Below, piece after piece: positions 34,981 to 44,505 of a DNA stretch of 64,000 nucleotides (position 1 is its first letter; every line of letters begins with the position of its first letter). This DNA comes from Candidatus Planktophila sp. GTDB taxonomy: Bacteria > Actinomycetota > Actinomycetes > Nanopelagicales > Nanopelagicaceae. The notes under the pieces are model-generated. The model worked only from the letters and a program-made list of their open reading frames with translations. It was not told the origin of the DNA and did no database searches. Location: contig JAUSFN010000013.1 in assembly GCA_030649935.1 (NCBI GenBank), positions 23,560 through 87,559 of the forward strand, written 5' to 3'. Made by a program: the position numbers and the translations under genes.

Positions 34981-35949
34981 TTAAACCTCTGGAAAGTGGC
35001 AAGCAACCTGCGAACTACCGACCTGTAAAAGTTCGGGTACTTCTGTGCGGCACTTGTCCGTGGCTTTCCAGCAGCGAGTATTAAAGACACAGCCGGCAGG
35101 AGGATTTACGGGGCTAGGTAAATCACCAGAGAGAATAATTCGCTCGCGGGTTTTTTCAGTGCGTGGATCTGGTTGCGGTACGGCAGATAATAAAGCCTTT
35201 GTATATGGGTGGTGTGGTGAGGCGAAAAGGGCATTAGTTTCGCCAATTTCCATAATCTTGCCCAAGTACATCACCGCGACACGATCTGAGATATGTTGGA
35301 CCACCGATAAGTTATGTGCAATAAAAACCATACTGATTCCATCTTGCTCTTGCAGATCTTCAAGTAAGTTAATTACTTGCGCCTGAATTGAAACATCAAG
35401 GGCGCTCACCGGCTCATCAGCGATAATAAAACGGGGTTTAAGGGCGATTGCGCGGGCGATTCCAATGCGTTGGCGCTGACCGCCTGAGAACTCATGAGGA
35501 TAGCGATTAAAGTGCTCAGGGTTTAAGCCAACGCGCTCCATTAAAGATTGCACTGCTGCCTTAAGACCGCCTTGAGGATTTATGTCTTGAATTTCAAAGG
35601 GTGCTGAAATAATCTTGCCAATGGTCTGACGAGGATTTAGCGCTGTGTATGGATCTTGAAAAATAATCTGCATCTGCGAGCGAAGTGGTCGCATTTTGCC
35701 AGGTTTAAAATTGGTAATATCTTGACCTTCAAAGATTAAACGACCAGAAGTAGGTTCATTTAATTTCAATATTGTTCGTCCGGCAGTTGTCTTTCCACAA
35801 CCCGATTCACCAACTAATCCAAGAGTCTCTCCGGCACGAAGTTCGAATGAGATTCCATCAACGGCCTTAACTACCTCTTTTTTACGCGAGCCTCCCACAG
35901 GAAAATGCTTGGTGAGGTTTTCAACTTTCAAAATTACATCGTTACTCAT
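34981..35949 (-). CDS. Peptide ABC transporter ATP-binding protein (DppF/OppF)
   Basis: 322 residues from ATG 35949, which overlaps the previous stop (ATGA) and has AGAGGT upstream. Walker [10 protein letters not shown], signature [14 protein letters not shown], Walker [13 protein letters not shown], and the oligopeptide-type C-terminal extension with the Cys-rich [17 protein letters not shown] motif. It pairs with the upstream DppD-like subunit to energise peptide import. Confidence 0.95.
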   Translation of the reverse strand: MSNDVILKVENLTKHFPVGGSRKKEVVKAVDGISFELRAGETLGLVGESGCGKTTAGRTILKLNEPTSGRLIFEGQDITNFKPGKMRPLRSQMQIIFQDPYTALNPRQTIGKIISAPFEIQDINPQGGLKAAVQSLMERVGLNPEHFNRYPHEFSGGQRQRIGIARAIALKPRFIIADEPVSALDVSIQAQVINLLEDLQEQDGISMVFIAHNLSVVQHISDRVAVMYLGKIMEIGETNALFASPHHPYTKALLSAVPQPDPRTEKTRERIILSGDLPSPVNPPAGCVFNTRCWKATDKCRTEVPELLQVGSSQVACHFPEV

Positions 35950-36983
35950 TTGCGTACCTCTTTGAGTTCTTCTACAAAGAGACGATCTCGTGTTGCTTCG
36001 GCAACATGGCAACGCGAAAGATGTGCAGGGCTACTACCCAATAACTCCGGACGATCGGTTGCACAAATATTGCCAACTGCATACGATGTGAATTCGCAAC
36101 GCGGTGCAAATGCACATCCAATTGGTAAGTTGATCAGTGAAGGCGGTTGTCCAGGGATAGCCTTTAATCGCTCAGAGCCATGCGTTGAAATTCGAGGAAC
36201 TGATTTGAGTAAACCTAAAGTATACGGCGCAGCTGGTTTATAAAAGACATCATCTGCAGATCCTTGCTCAACAATGCGCCCGCCATACATGACCGATACT
36301 TTGTCAGCTACCTGTGCCACTACACCAAGATCATGTGTAATCAGCAAAATTCCCATATTGAACTCTTTTTGAAGCGAGGCTAATAAAATCAAAATCTGTG
36401 CTTGAACCGTCACATCTAAGGCAGTAGTTGGCTCATCGGCGATTAATACACGTGGTGAGTTCATGAGCGCCATCGCAATCATTACACGTTGGCGCATTCC
36501 GCCTGAAAATTGATGTGGGTATTCATGAGAGCGTTGATCAGGTTCGGCTATACCAACTAGATCCAGCATGTCAATGGCACGCTTAAGCGCCTCTTTTTTC
36601 TTGCCAGGATTGTGAACTAAGTACGCTTCGGCTAATTGATTACCGATTCGGTAATAGGGATGAAGTGAAGACATAGGATCTTGAAAGATCATCGCCACTG
36701 CGCGTCCGCGTACCAATCGAATCTCTTCATCAGTTGCTGTAACGATATCTAGAGTGCTATCTCCAACTTTTAAGTGAATTGAGCCAGAAAGTTGAGCCGC
36801 CCCTTTTTTATGCAGACCCATCACCGATAGACCAGTAACGGTTTTACCTGAACCTGATTCGCCGACGATAGCTACGGTTTCGCCTTCATTCAAGGACAAT
36901 GAAACGCCGTCAACTGCTCGCACTAAGCCATCATCGGTCGGGAAGGCAACGTGAAGATTTTCAATTCTTAGAAGTTCAGCCAT
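35946..36983 (-). CDS. Peptide ABC transporter ATP-binding protein (DppD/OppD)
   Basis: 345 residues. Walker [11 protein letters not shown], signature [15 protein letters not shown], Walker [13 protein letters not shown] and the oligopeptide-type C-terminal Cys block ([20 protein letters not shown]). It overlaps its neighbours by 1 nt (permease) and 4 nt (second ATPase). Confidence 0.95.
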   Translation of the reverse strand: MAELLRIENLHVAFPTDDGLVRAVDGVSLSLNEGETVAIVGESGSGKTVTGLSVMGLHKKGAAQLSGSIHLKVGDSTLDIVTATDEEIRLVRGRAVAMIFQDPMSSLHPYYRIGNQLAEAYLVHNPGKKKEALKRAIDMLDLVGIAEPDQRSHEYPHQFSGGMRQRVMIAMALMNSPRVLIADEPTTALDVTVQAQILILLASLQKEFNMGILLITHDLGVVAQVADKVSVMYGGRIVEQGSADDVFYKPAAPYTLGLLKSVPRISTHGSERLKAIPGQPPSLINLPIGCAFAPRCEFTSYAVGNICATDRPELLGSSPAHLSRCHVAEATRDRLFVEELKEVRK

Positions 36984-37981
36984 TAGATCCTCACACGCGG
37001 ATCAAGAACGGCATACAGCATGTCGACGATTAAGTTCATTACGATAACTACCGATGCCGCCAAAATCGTTGTTGCAAGTACAACCGGCAGATCAAACTCA
37101 AAGACCGAGCGCAACGTTAAGCGACCTAAACCTGGAAGGTTAAAGATAGTTTCAGTAATGATCGCACCACCAATGAGTCCGGCAAAGTCCAACCCTGCCA
37201 AAGTAATGATAGGCGCTAAAACAGCGCGCATGGTGTGCTTAAATAAAACTGTTCGCTCTTTTACACCTTTAGCTCGAGCGGTACGAATGTAATCTTCACC
37301 AAGAGTTTCTAGAACAGCGGCGCGCGTAAATCGGGTATAGAGCGCAGCAAAAGCAATCGCCAAAGTGATCCATGGCAAGATGAAGTATTGGAAGAATTTA
37401 AATGGATTTTCAAGCAATGAGGTATAACCAACTAATGAGAGAGGAACTAACTTCCATTTAATTGTGACCCAGATCAATAACGCTAATCCAGTAACAAAAG
37501 TTGGAAGCGATGTCCCCAATAAGACGAAGATAGAGCTCACTCTGTCAGGCCACTTATTCTTGAATCTAGCGGCGATGACACCAAGGCTTACGCCAACGAT
37601 TAGCCAAAGAGTAAGTGCTCCAAGTGCCAAGCTCACTGTTACTGGCAATGCCTCGCGCAGTAAATCGGTAACACAGGCATTTTCATTAAATGAATACCCA
37701 AAAGCTGGCGCTGGGCAGCTGAATGCGGCGCTTCCTGCTCCGTATGAGCGCCCGAAGAAGATTCCACTTAAGAAGAGAAAGTACTGCATAAAGAGAGGTT
37801 TATCGAAGCCAAGTTTAACTCGATTACCTTCAATTATCTGATCCGTACAACGCTGCCCACAAGTTAAGGCCGCCGGATCAAATGGAATCAGTGAGAAGAT
37901 TGCAAATACGACTGCCGAGACAATCAAGAGTGTAATAATTGCAAAGAAAATGCGACGTACAAGAAAATTCCGCATCGCCAC
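36983..37981 (-). CDS. Peptide ABC transporter permease (DppB-like)
   Basis: 332 residues, six predicted helices. The binding-protein-dependent transport motif YTRFTRAAVLETLGEDYIRT followed by ARAKGVKERTV is the EAA-type loop contacting the ATPases. The periplasmic-side loop contains Cys residues (LTCGQRC and AFSCPA), which is unusual but could form a disulfide. It precedes the ATPase genes. Confidence 0.93.
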   Translation of the reverse strand: MAMRNFLVRRIFFAIITLLIVSAVVFAIFSLIPFDPAALTCGQRCTDQIIEGNRVKLGFDKPLFMQYFLFLSGIFFGRSYGAGSAAFSCPAPAFGYSFNENACVTDLLREALPVTVSLALGALTLWLIVGVSLGVIAARFKNKWPDRVSSIFVLLGTSLPTFVTGLALLIWVTIKWKLVPLSLVGYTSLLENPFKFFQYFILPWITLAIAFAALYTRFTRAAVLETLGEDYIRTARAKGVKERTVLFKHTMRAVLAPIITLAGLDFAGLIGGAIITETIFNLPGLGRLTLRSVFEFDLPVVLATTILAASVVIVMNLIVDMLYAVLDPRVRI

Positions 37982-38019
37982 TCCTCTCGAAACTCATTGA
38001 AGCTCTACACCCAAGTAGA

Positions 38020-38055
38020 TACTCCTGGCGCTCATCGAAATGTGCGCCAGGAGTA
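38020..38055 (-). other. Stem-loop between binding-protein and permease genes
   Basis: Perfect 12-bp arms TACTCCTGGCGC (38020-38031) and GCGCCAGGAGTA (38044-38055) with a 12-nt loop and no T-run. Such hairpins often stabilise the upstream binding-protein mRNA and lower read-through to the permease genes. Confidence 0.7.
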
Positions 38056-38100
38056 CTGTACTTCGAACTTCTTAACTTTTCTTACATAATTGACGTGAGA

Positions 38101-39855
38101 TTAGTCGTTAACCCACATCTTGCCGAATGCTGGGTTGCCCTGAGGTACCCAGAAGAACACACCGCGTACTTGTGATCCCCAAACAAACTGAGCTTTACCA
38201 AAGATTGTTGGCAATACCCAGAAGTTCTTCATGGCCTGTGCATCTAGAGCTTTCCACATCTTTGCCTGCTTGGCACGATCAGTGGTCAACATCGCAGCGT
38301 TGACACCCTTTTCAAATGCGGGATAGGCAGGATCGCTTGTGTTCTGTGAGATGTTAAATCCACCGAATGAGGCGAATAGCTCTGGAATAACTGTCGATGC
38401 ATTTGCCCAGTCAGCACCCCAACCTGAAATTGATAGGTCGCTCTGCTTGTCAGGGTTCATAACCGTTGGGTAGTAGCCGGATGCGATTGGATTAAATGTG
38501 ACCTTAATTCCAGCACGTGCATAAGCTTCAGTATCGATTGGAATTGTGTCGTTGAGTGTTACCGACGAACGAACGTCGATCTTTAGTCCAGTTTCCGTTG
38601 CCTTCTTGTAATCTGCAGGACATTTGGTCTTAGCAGTTTCCATGAGAGCTAGAGCCTTTGGAATATTTCCAGTTGGGATAAAGTCCGGGCTTCCTGGACC
38701 AACGACCTTGGTCGGTGCATAGTCAGTTGCAAGAAGTGGGCTAATTACACCAGTTGCATATGAGCCCGCATATGTTTCTCCGCCTGCATAGTCAAGCAAG
38801 GCCTTAGCGTTGCGTGAGTAGTACATAGCTTGGCGTATTTCGATACATGGCATGGCCTTGACGTTAAATGCATAGTAACGAGCATATGGATCTGGATTGT
38901 TCATGCGACGGTTCTTAAATTTAGGATCATCGAAGAACTTGTCATTATTTGTTGATAATGGCTCCGAAAAGTTAACGGCAGTTGGAATTGTGTCTCCCAA
39001 AATAATCTGATCGATAACCTCTTCATCATAACCAAACATGATGACAACTTCATCTGGGTATGGAGTGCGTACTGGATCTGATGACTTCTTCCACTTTGAG
39101 TTACGAACAAGCTTTAGCTGTGTCTTGCTATTTTCTGCGATCTTGTAAGGACCCGTTGATTGTGGACGTAGGTCGTACTTGTCGCCTTTGTCTAACTTCT
39201 TTTGAACTGGAGAGATGACTCCATATGTTGCAAGGTAGTTGAAGTCAGCAATTGATTTATTTAGCTTGAATGTAATTGTGCGATTATCCTTGGAGCACGA
39301 TACTGCCTTCTTGAAGGCCTTAAGTCCCGCTGGATCCTTTTTGTAAGGACCCTTGAAAACTGAGTTGCCATCGGCATCTTTTGGAATATTTAACCAAGCT
39401 TGTAAGTAGCCAGGACCGTCGGTGATGACATCAGTTGCGAATACTCGTGAGACACCATACTGAACATCCGTACAGGTGATTGTTTTACCATCTTCAAAAG
39501 TTGAACCTGGGCGAAGCGTAAACTTCCACGTCTTAGCTGCATTGCTTGGAATACCGGTGTTAGTTGCAAGGTCGGCAACTAGAGTTGCACCTGCTGCACC
39601 TGGAACTGGCTTGTAGGCAACGAGCGTACGAGTCATGAATGAGTTCATGAACGCTAAATCGCGACCTGTATAAATACGAGATGGGTCGTAGTGATCTAAG
39701 CGCGGATTGTGCTCAAGAAAAGTGAGAATTCCACCAGTCTTTGGTTTAACAGCAGCGGAGGCAGAAGTTGCACCAGCGACCATTACGGCACTGAGGGCAA
39801 GTGCGCTTGCAGCTGTTATTACAGCGGCACGGCGAAGAGCAGAGATATTGCTCAT
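38101..39855 (-). CDS. Peptide ABC transporter substrate-binding protein (SBP_bac_5)
   Basis: 584 residues from ATG 39855 with AAAGGACA before it. A signal peptide (about 8-35, ASALALSAVMVAGATSASA) is followed by the family-5 binding domain: KTWKFTLRPGSTFEDGKTIT, FDDPKFKNRR and the closing QGNPAFGKMWVND. There is no lipobox, so the mature protein would be secreted or otherwise retained. It binds peptides or nickel-type ligands in relatives; peptide is likeliest here. Confidence 0.93.
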   Translation of the reverse strand: MSNISALRRAAVITAASALALSAVMVAGATSASAAVKPKTGGILTFLEHNPRLDHYDPSRIYTGRDLAFMNSFMTRTLVAYKPVPGAAGATLVADLATNTGIPSNAAKTWKFTLRPGSTFEDGKTITCTDVQYGVSRVFATDVITDGPGYLQAWLNIPKDADGNSVFKGPYKKDPAGLKAFKKAVSCSKDNRTITFKLNKSIADFNYLATYGVISPVQKKLDKGDKYDLRPQSTGPYKIAENSKTQLKLVRNSKWKKSSDPVRTPYPDEVVIMFGYDEEVIDQIILGDTIPTAVNFSEPLSTNNDKFFDDPKFKNRRMNNPDPYARYYAFNVKAMPCIEIRQAMYYSRNAKALLDYAGGETYAGSYATGVISPLLATDYAPTKVVGPGSPDFIPTGNIPKALALMETAKTKCPADYKKATETGLKIDVRSSVTLNDTIPIDTEAYARAGIKVTFNPIASGYYPTVMNPDKQSDLSISGWGADWANASTVIPELFASFGGFNISQNTSDPAYPAFEKGVNAAMLTTDRAKQAKMWKALDAQAMKNFWVLPTIFGKAQFVWGSQVRGVFFWVPQGNPAFGKMWVND

Positions 39856-39882
39856 TGGCGTATGTCCTTTCATTGGGGGGCG

Positions 39883-39904
39883 CAAAAAAGACGCCAGTAG
39901 GCGT
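39883..39904 (-). terminator. Terminator-like hairpin in the binding-protein leader
   Basis: On the minus strand: ACGCC-TACT-GGCGT followed by CTTTTTT (T-run at 39888-39883), 28 nt before the ATG. It can end transcripts from the upstream permease gene or act as an attenuator. A second ACGCC just before the start codon could pair with GGCGT instead. Confidence 0.6.
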
Positions 39905-39981
39905 GATTTAATCAGATAATCTCCGATTTGTGAATACGGACAGGTAACTTCTACGTAACAACTTGCCTAAATGAAAAGATT

Positions 39982-40947
39982 TTAGCGATCGGCCTTCGGA
40001 TCTAACGCATCTCGAAGCGCATCACCAACGAGGTTAAAGGCCAATACAACAACCACTAATGAGCCTGCAGCTATGAGGAAGAAGCTAGGCATAACTGTGA
40101 CATATCTCGTAGCATTTGAGAGCAGGATTCCCCATGTTGATGCTGGGGGCTGTACACCAAGTCCCAAGAATGAGTAAACGGCCTCTGCAGCTAAGTAACC
40201 GGGCAACGAGAGAGAGACCACAACTATAACCGGCGCCCAGAGATTTGGAATGAGCTCTTTTGTAATAATTCGCCAGCGACCAGCACCCATAGCTTGCGCA
40301 GCGGTTACGAACTCCCGTTCACGCAAACTGAGAACTTGGGAGCGGATAAGACGAGAAAACCCAGGCCAACCAAAAAATGAGAGAAAGAACACTAAGAAAA
40401 TAATGCGAGCGTTATTTCCTTGGGCAATGCCCGACTCTTCAATCCGCGCAACCATTGGTCGGTTTAGTGCAACAATCATGAAAAACGCTGGAAATGCTAG
40501 AAGAAAATCGGTGGTGCGGCCCAAATAGTTATCGATTCGCCCTCTGAAATATCCGCCGATGATTCCTACAAAAAGACCAATTGTTAGAGCAGTCACAGTT
40601 GTTAAAATCGCAATGAGAAACGATATCCGAGAACCATAGAGGAGTTGAGCAAGAAAATCGCGCCCCGTGCCAGGTATTAAACCAAGTGGATGATCCCACG
40701 AGAAGCCAACCTCAGGAATTCCACTTGTGTCTAAAACATCTAAATTTAGAGTATCTGGATCTACCCCAAAAATTTTCGCAACAAGTGGAGCAAAGAGTGA
40801 GAGCAAAAGTAGGGAAATACTTACAATTGCCGCGCCAACGCCTACCTTATTGCGCTTAAATCGCATCCAAGCGATTTGTCGAGGGCTACGGCCTTGAATT
40901 GCGCCAACACTAGGCGGGATTTGGGCGATCTCTGATTTCGTACTCAC
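39982..40947 (-). CDS. Peptide ABC transporter permease (DppC-like)
   Basis: 321 residues from GTG 40947; the frame continues upstream across the divergent lipoprotein gene, but that part looks random. An AGGTGCC and a TATAGA lie just upstream. The N-terminal extension SPRQIAWMRFKRNKVGV and the EAA loop LREREFVTAAQAMGAGRWRI are those of DppC/OppC subunits. It lies upstream of the binding-protein gene, separated by a terminator-like hairpin. Confidence 0.9.
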   Translation of the reverse strand: MSTKSEIAQIPPSVGAIQGRSPRQIAWMRFKRNKVGVGAAIVSISLLLLSLFAPLVAKIFGVDPDTLNLDVLDTSGIPEVGFSWDHPLGLIPGTGRDFLAQLLYGSRISFLIAILTTVTALTIGLFVGIIGGYFRGRIDNYLGRTTDFLLAFPAFFMIVALNRPMVARIEESGIAQGNNARIIFLVFFLSFFGWPGFSRLIRSQVLSLREREFVTAAQAMGAGRWRIITKELIPNLWAPVIVVVSLSLPGYLAAEAVYSFLGLGVQPPASTWGILLSNATRYVTVMPSFFLIAAGSLVVVVLAFNLVGDALRDALDPKADR

Positions 40948-41026
40948 GGCACCTACTCTATACTTGACACGTTGATTATGGCACCACTTTTGGTGTGGAT
41001 AAATATTAAAGAGGGGTTTAAGTTCT

Positions 41027-41569
41027 ATGAAAAATTCTCTGACTACATTTAAAGCGGTTGCGGCTACCTTTGCCCTTCTTTTGCTATTGACTGCATGTGG
41101 AGGTAAAGCCGCCGATACATCAACAACGACCGAAGAGGGAGAGGCTTTGACTGAAACCGTTGAACCCACCCCTCAGGCAACGGGTGGCTTTGATGCTCCT
41201 GTTGTGACTCCAGACAAAGTCAGCTACACGCTCTCATCCCCCTCGCACTTCGTAACTGGAAAATTCGCCGCCGGACAGATTCCAGGACAGCTCGATCAGA
41301 AATTTACGGTTTCAATTACTAATAACTCGACTTCAGATTTAGATCTTGCAACGTTGATTGTTCAGGGAAGCACGGCCGCCGGCGTGTGCGCCGATATCTT
41401 TGATGGCGATAACGCTATGGCAGGTGCTCCTACCGATCCATTAGCAGTTGGAGCGACCACAACTTTTGGGTGGGGACTTTCCTGTCCAGGTGCAGTCGGT
41501 GATGAGTTTACTGTCGCGCTTTCAAATGCCGGCTCGGACATCATTGAGGTAAAAGGCAAACTAGCTTAA
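41027..41569 (+). CDS. Putative lipoprotein
   Basis: 180 residues: lipoprotein signal with LTAC lipobox (Cys24), a Thr/Glu/Pro-rich linker (25-55), then a beta-rich domain resembling DUF4352-type immunoglobulin-like folds (VSYTLSSPSHFVTGKF ... FTVSITNNSTSDLDLATLIV) with two cysteines. Ribosome site GAGGGG lies before the ATG, after a small hairpin CACCA-CTTT-TGGTG. Divergent from the peptide permease. Function unknown. Confidence 0.8.
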   Translation: MKNSLTTFKAVAATFALLLLLTACGGKAADTSTTTEEGEALTETVEPTPQATGGFDAPVVTPDKVSYTLSSPSHFVTGKFAAGQIPGQLDQKFTVSITNNSTSDLDLATLIVQGSTAAGVCADIFDGDNAMAGAPTDPLAVGATTTFGWGLSCPGAVGDEFTVALSNAGSDIIEVKGKLA

Positions 41570-41573
41570 TTAT

Positions 41574-42656
41574 CTAGCGAAGATGTGCCTGTTCGTTAAG
41601 GCTTCGCAACGCGCGCAGGCCATCACTGGGCCATATTGAAATCGTCGTGATTGAACATGGCGAAACGTCGATGTGAAAAATCGATTCGGGCGGAGCTCCG
41701 ATAGCTAACTTCGCCGCGGTTTTAATAGTTCCATTGTGGCTAACCACGGCAACACGTTGGCCAGGATATGTGGCAACAATGGCCTCTAACGCCGCATCAA
41801 TTCGAAGAGAGACTGCGTCATATGACTCACCCTCTGGCGCTGAAAAGGCAGTTGAGTTGACCCAAGCTTGATAATCGGCTGGATACTTCTCTTTTACTTC
41901 TTCGATTGACAAACCATCCCAGATTCCGAAAGAGCATTCAACCCAAGCCTCATCGAAATAAATCGGCAAACCAGTGGCCTTTGAAATCACTTCGGCGGTC
42001 TGCCTCGTACGGTTAAGTGGCGATGCAATAATAGTCTCTGGATTCAATTTAGCTACTGCCGCAGCTACCAGTTCGGCTTGTGCTAATCCCTCTTCAGTCA
42101 ACTGCGGATTAAGCGGGCCATCACCTGAAAACTTTTTCATCGGCGTTAATGGTGTTTCGCCGTGGCGGATGAGAAAAATAGTTGTTGCTTTTTCACTCGA
42201 TAATAAGCGTTCAGTTAAATAGTTTTTACGAGCTGAGATTATTTCTCCACCACCTACCTGTAGATCGAGAGCCTTATTAGCCAAGCGGTCGGCGTGAGAG
42301 TTTTCTTCACGCGGTATCCAGCTATATGTTACAAGGGTGGGAGTATGTGCAGCACGAGCATCTTGGGCAAGAGATCGCATATCTGCATGCTTTATCTGCC
42401 AACGGCCAGACATCTGTTCGACAACTAATTTACTATCCATCTTTACATCAACGGTTGCGTTCGGGTCCATTGCGTTAATCGCAGTTAAACCTGCAATAAG
42501 TCCGCTGTATTCTGCGACATTATTAGTTCCTATACCAATAAAGTCATAGAGCTCTGCAATTATTGAGCCATTTTCAGTAACAACAGCGCCATAACCTGCA
42601 GGACCTGGATTGCCTCGCGAACCACCATCGGCGTTTAAAAGAAAGTGGCGCGTCAT
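41574..42656 (-). CDS. Bifunctional RNase H / histidine acid phosphatase
   Basis: 360 residues from ATG 42656. Residues 1-135 are RNase HI: LNADGGSRGNPGPAGYGAVV, DSKLVVEQM, and the catalytic Asp in SHADRLANKA. Residues about 150-360 are a phosphoglycerate-mutase-like phosphatase: FLIRHGETPLT (the phospho-His motif RHG), SPLNRTRQTAEVI, ECSFGIWDG and VSHNGTI. The same fusion occurs in mycobacteria (Rv2228c type), where the second domain has alpha-ribazole phosphatase-like activity. It follows the zinc-ribbon gene by 4 nt. Confidence 0.93.
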   Translation of the reverse strand: MTRHFLLNADGGSRGNPGPAGYGAVVTENGSIIAELYDFIGIGTNNVAEYSGLIAGLTAINAMDPNATVDVKMDSKLVVEQMSGRWQIKHADMRSLAQDARAAHTPTLVTYSWIPREENSHADRLANKALDLQVGGGEIISARKNYLTERLLSSEKATTIFLIRHGETPLTPMKKFSGDGPLNPQLTEEGLAQAELVAAAVAKLNPETIIASPLNRTRQTAEVISKATGLPIYFDEAWVECSFGIWDGLSIEEVKEKYPADYQAWVNSTAFSAPEGESYDAVSLRIDAALEAIVATYPGQRVAVVSHNGTIKTAAKLAIGAPPESIFHIDVSPCSITTISIWPSDGLRALRSLNEQAHLR

Positions 42657-42660
42657 TTCA

Positions 42661-43404
42661 TTAAACTCCGCGCACCAAAATACATCGACACTCTTCGCAT
42701 CGAACAACTTCATCTTCGGCTATATCGGTGATTCGCTTAAGTTCAATGGCGTTTATTGATAGATGGCAACCGTTGCAACTTCCAGCGATTAACGCCGCCG
42801 CCCCAGTACCGTTATTTGATGTTCTGATTTTTTCGTATAGTGCAATAAATTCCGGGTTAACTGAAGCAAGGTTTTCACTGCGCTCTTTGGCTATGATTTC
42901 TAGTTCGGAGTTAAAGGCGGCGAGCGCATTTTCTGTGCGAATCTCAAGGTCGACGATTTCGGCAGTAAGGTTCGCTTCCTGCTCACTCAATTCGCTAATA
43001 CGAGCATTAATCTCATCGATTCGCATCATGACTTCAAGTTCAACTTCTTCGAGCTCTGCTCTGCGCACACTTAATGTTCCCACTTCATGTTGGAGCTGCT
43101 CTAGCTCCTTGGGAGATGCTGATCCTCCATTGAGGCGAGCCTCATCACGTACTATGCGCATAACAATCTGCTCTACATCGGCCTCAGCACGCAGTAGTTC
43201 GCGCTTTACATCACTGAGTTCGGTCTGTGCACCTATTCGAAGATCACGAAGGTTTTGCGACTTTATTCTCACATTAGCTAATAGAGCGTGCTCGACAAGT
43301 GTTTGCGCCTTGTGGTTTAGCGCCGTTGTTCTTTGGTCAAGGCTGGCCGTATTTAGTATCTGTCGTTGATCATGCGGGCTTGCCTTCAAGGTCAACTCCT
43401 TCAC
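42661..43404 (-). CDS. C4 zinc-ribbon coiled-coil protein (CT398/DUF164 family)
   Basis: 247 residues: long coiled coil (about 15-180) and a C-terminal ribbon CNGCH ... CEEC (with CILV after it). The family is often next to RNase H-type genes in actinobacteria, and may bind nucleic acid or act as a scaffold; function unproven. The start is GTG 43404, 10 nt from the tRNA end; a TTG five codons later with GGAG upstream is an alternative. Confidence 0.88.
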   Translation of the reverse strand: MKELTLKASPHDQRQILNTASLDQRTTALNHKAQTLVEHALLANVRIKSQNLRDLRIGAQTELSDVKRELLRAEADVEQIVMRIVRDEARLNGGSASPKELEQLQHEVGTLSVRRAELEEVELEVMMRIDEINARISELSEQEANLTAEIVDLEIRTENALAAFNSELEIIAKERSENLASVNPEFIALYEKIRTSNNGTGAAALIAGSCNGCHLSINAIELKRITDIAEDEVVRCEECRCILVRGV

Positions 43405-43414
43405 GAACTTTTTG

Positions 43415-43486
43415 TGGGCGCTGAGGGTTTCGAACCCCCGACATTCTCGGTGTAAACGAGACGCTCTACCACTGAGCTAAGCACCC
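43415..43486 (-). tRNA. tRNA-Val (anticodon UAC)
   Basis: 72 nt. Acceptor GGGTGCT pairs with AGCGCCC; D-arm TAGCTCAGTGGTAGAGC; anticodon arm TCTCG-TTTACAC-CGAGA gives UAC; T-arm GGGGGTTCGAAACCCTC. CCA is not encoded (CAA follows the discriminator). Confidence 0.97.
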
Positions 43487-43547
43487 GCGCACTCTTATCG
43501 AGCACTGGTGAATCGTACTTCAGCAGCAGCGAAAAGGTAAATCCTCT

Positions 43548-44006
43548 TTACAGCGCTGCGATTGCCGCCTTGTAATCGGCTACATTGCGAGCATCACCGC
43601 CGCCATTAATGACTTGCCAGCGCACAATGCCCGCTTTGTCGATGACAAATGTTCCGCGATTTGCTCGACCCCGTTCTTCATCAAAGACACCGTAGGATTT
43701 TGAGACCGCGCCATGCGGCCAAAAATCACTGAGTAATGGAAATGTATATCCCTCGTGATTGGCAAATGCACGCTGTGAAAACATCGAATCGCACGATATC
43801 GCAAGTAATTGTACGCTCTCATTTTGAAACGCTGATAGATCATCGCGCAACGCACATAGCTCACCAGTACAAATTCCAGAGAAAGCAAAGGGGTAAAAAA
43901 GAACAACTACATTCTTTTCGCCCTTAAATGATGCAAGCGATACTTTCTCGCCATGCTGATTAAATAATTCAAAATTTGAGGCGGTCTGGCCAATTGTTAG
44001 CGTCAT
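43548..44006 (-). CDS. Peroxiredoxin (AhpE/BCP-like)
   Basis: 152 residues. Thioredoxin fold with peroxidatic motif YPFAFSGICTGELCALRDDL; the Cys in GIC is peroxidatic and the Cys in GELC five residues later may resolve it, as in one- or atypical two-Cys AhpE/BCP enzymes. Reduces hydroperoxides in the cytoplasm. It follows the DUF3052 gene by 10 nt on the same strand. Confidence 0.93.
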   Translation of the reverse strand: MTLTIGQTASNFELFNQHGEKVSLASFKGEKNVVVLFYPFAFSGICTGELCALRDDLSAFQNESVQLLAISCDSMFSQRAFANHEGYTFPLLSDFWPHGAVSKSYGVFDEERGRANRGTFVIDKAGIVRWQVINGGGDARNVADYKAAIAAL

Positions 44007-44016
44007 AGATATAAAT

Positions 44017-44469
44017 CTATCGTTTACCCGACTTACGTGCCACTAGACGTGTCGCGCACCAATCAGTTGCCACGGAGATTGTTGAGGTTTGACTCAATCC
44101 GGCAGTAGGGGCTGCATCTTGAATATCACTTGGTTCAACATGACCTGCACGATTAACTTTTGGAGTGAGGACCCAGATCGCTCCATTGTCAGATAAATAA
44201 GTGAGTGAGTCCATTAGCTCATCGACTAAGTCACCATCTCCATCACGCCACCAGATGATCACCGCATCGACAACCTCTTGAGAATCTGAATCTAAGAAAT
44301 CAGTGCCGGTAATCGCAGAGATCTCGTCTCGAACTTTAATATCGCAATCATCACCACGGCCGACCTCTAAAATCAGGTCACCTTTCTTTATCCCCATTCT
44401 GGCTGGCACGGGATAAGTCCACACAATCTGTGTGAGATATGCAAGAGGTTTTGAGCCTAGATTTTTCAT
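44017..44469 (-). CDS. DUF3052 family protein
   Basis: 150 residues with the actinobacterial DUF3052 pattern: an N-terminal [40 protein letters not shown] and [20 protein letters not shown]. The family has no known enzymatic activity and lies beside aceE in many actinobacteria, as here (divergent, 36 nt apart). This is good evidence for the phylum. Confidence 0.93.
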   Translation of the reverse strand: MKNLGSKPLAYLTQIVWTYPVPARMGIKKGDLILEVGRGDDCDIKVRDEISAITGTDFLDSDSQEVVDAVIIWWRDGDGDLVDELMDSLTYLSDNGAIWVLTPKVNRAGHVEPSDIQDAAPTAGLSQTSTISVATDWCATRLVARKSGKR

Positions 44470-44505
44470 TTCGACTTACAGAGCAGTTCGGGCAAGAATA
44501 GGGGC

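Noticed and set aside
42728..43369. 213-codon plus-strand frame opposite the zinc-ribbon gene
   Set aside because: It is a Ser/Arg-rich shadow of the coiled-coil coding strand with no ribosome site or family.
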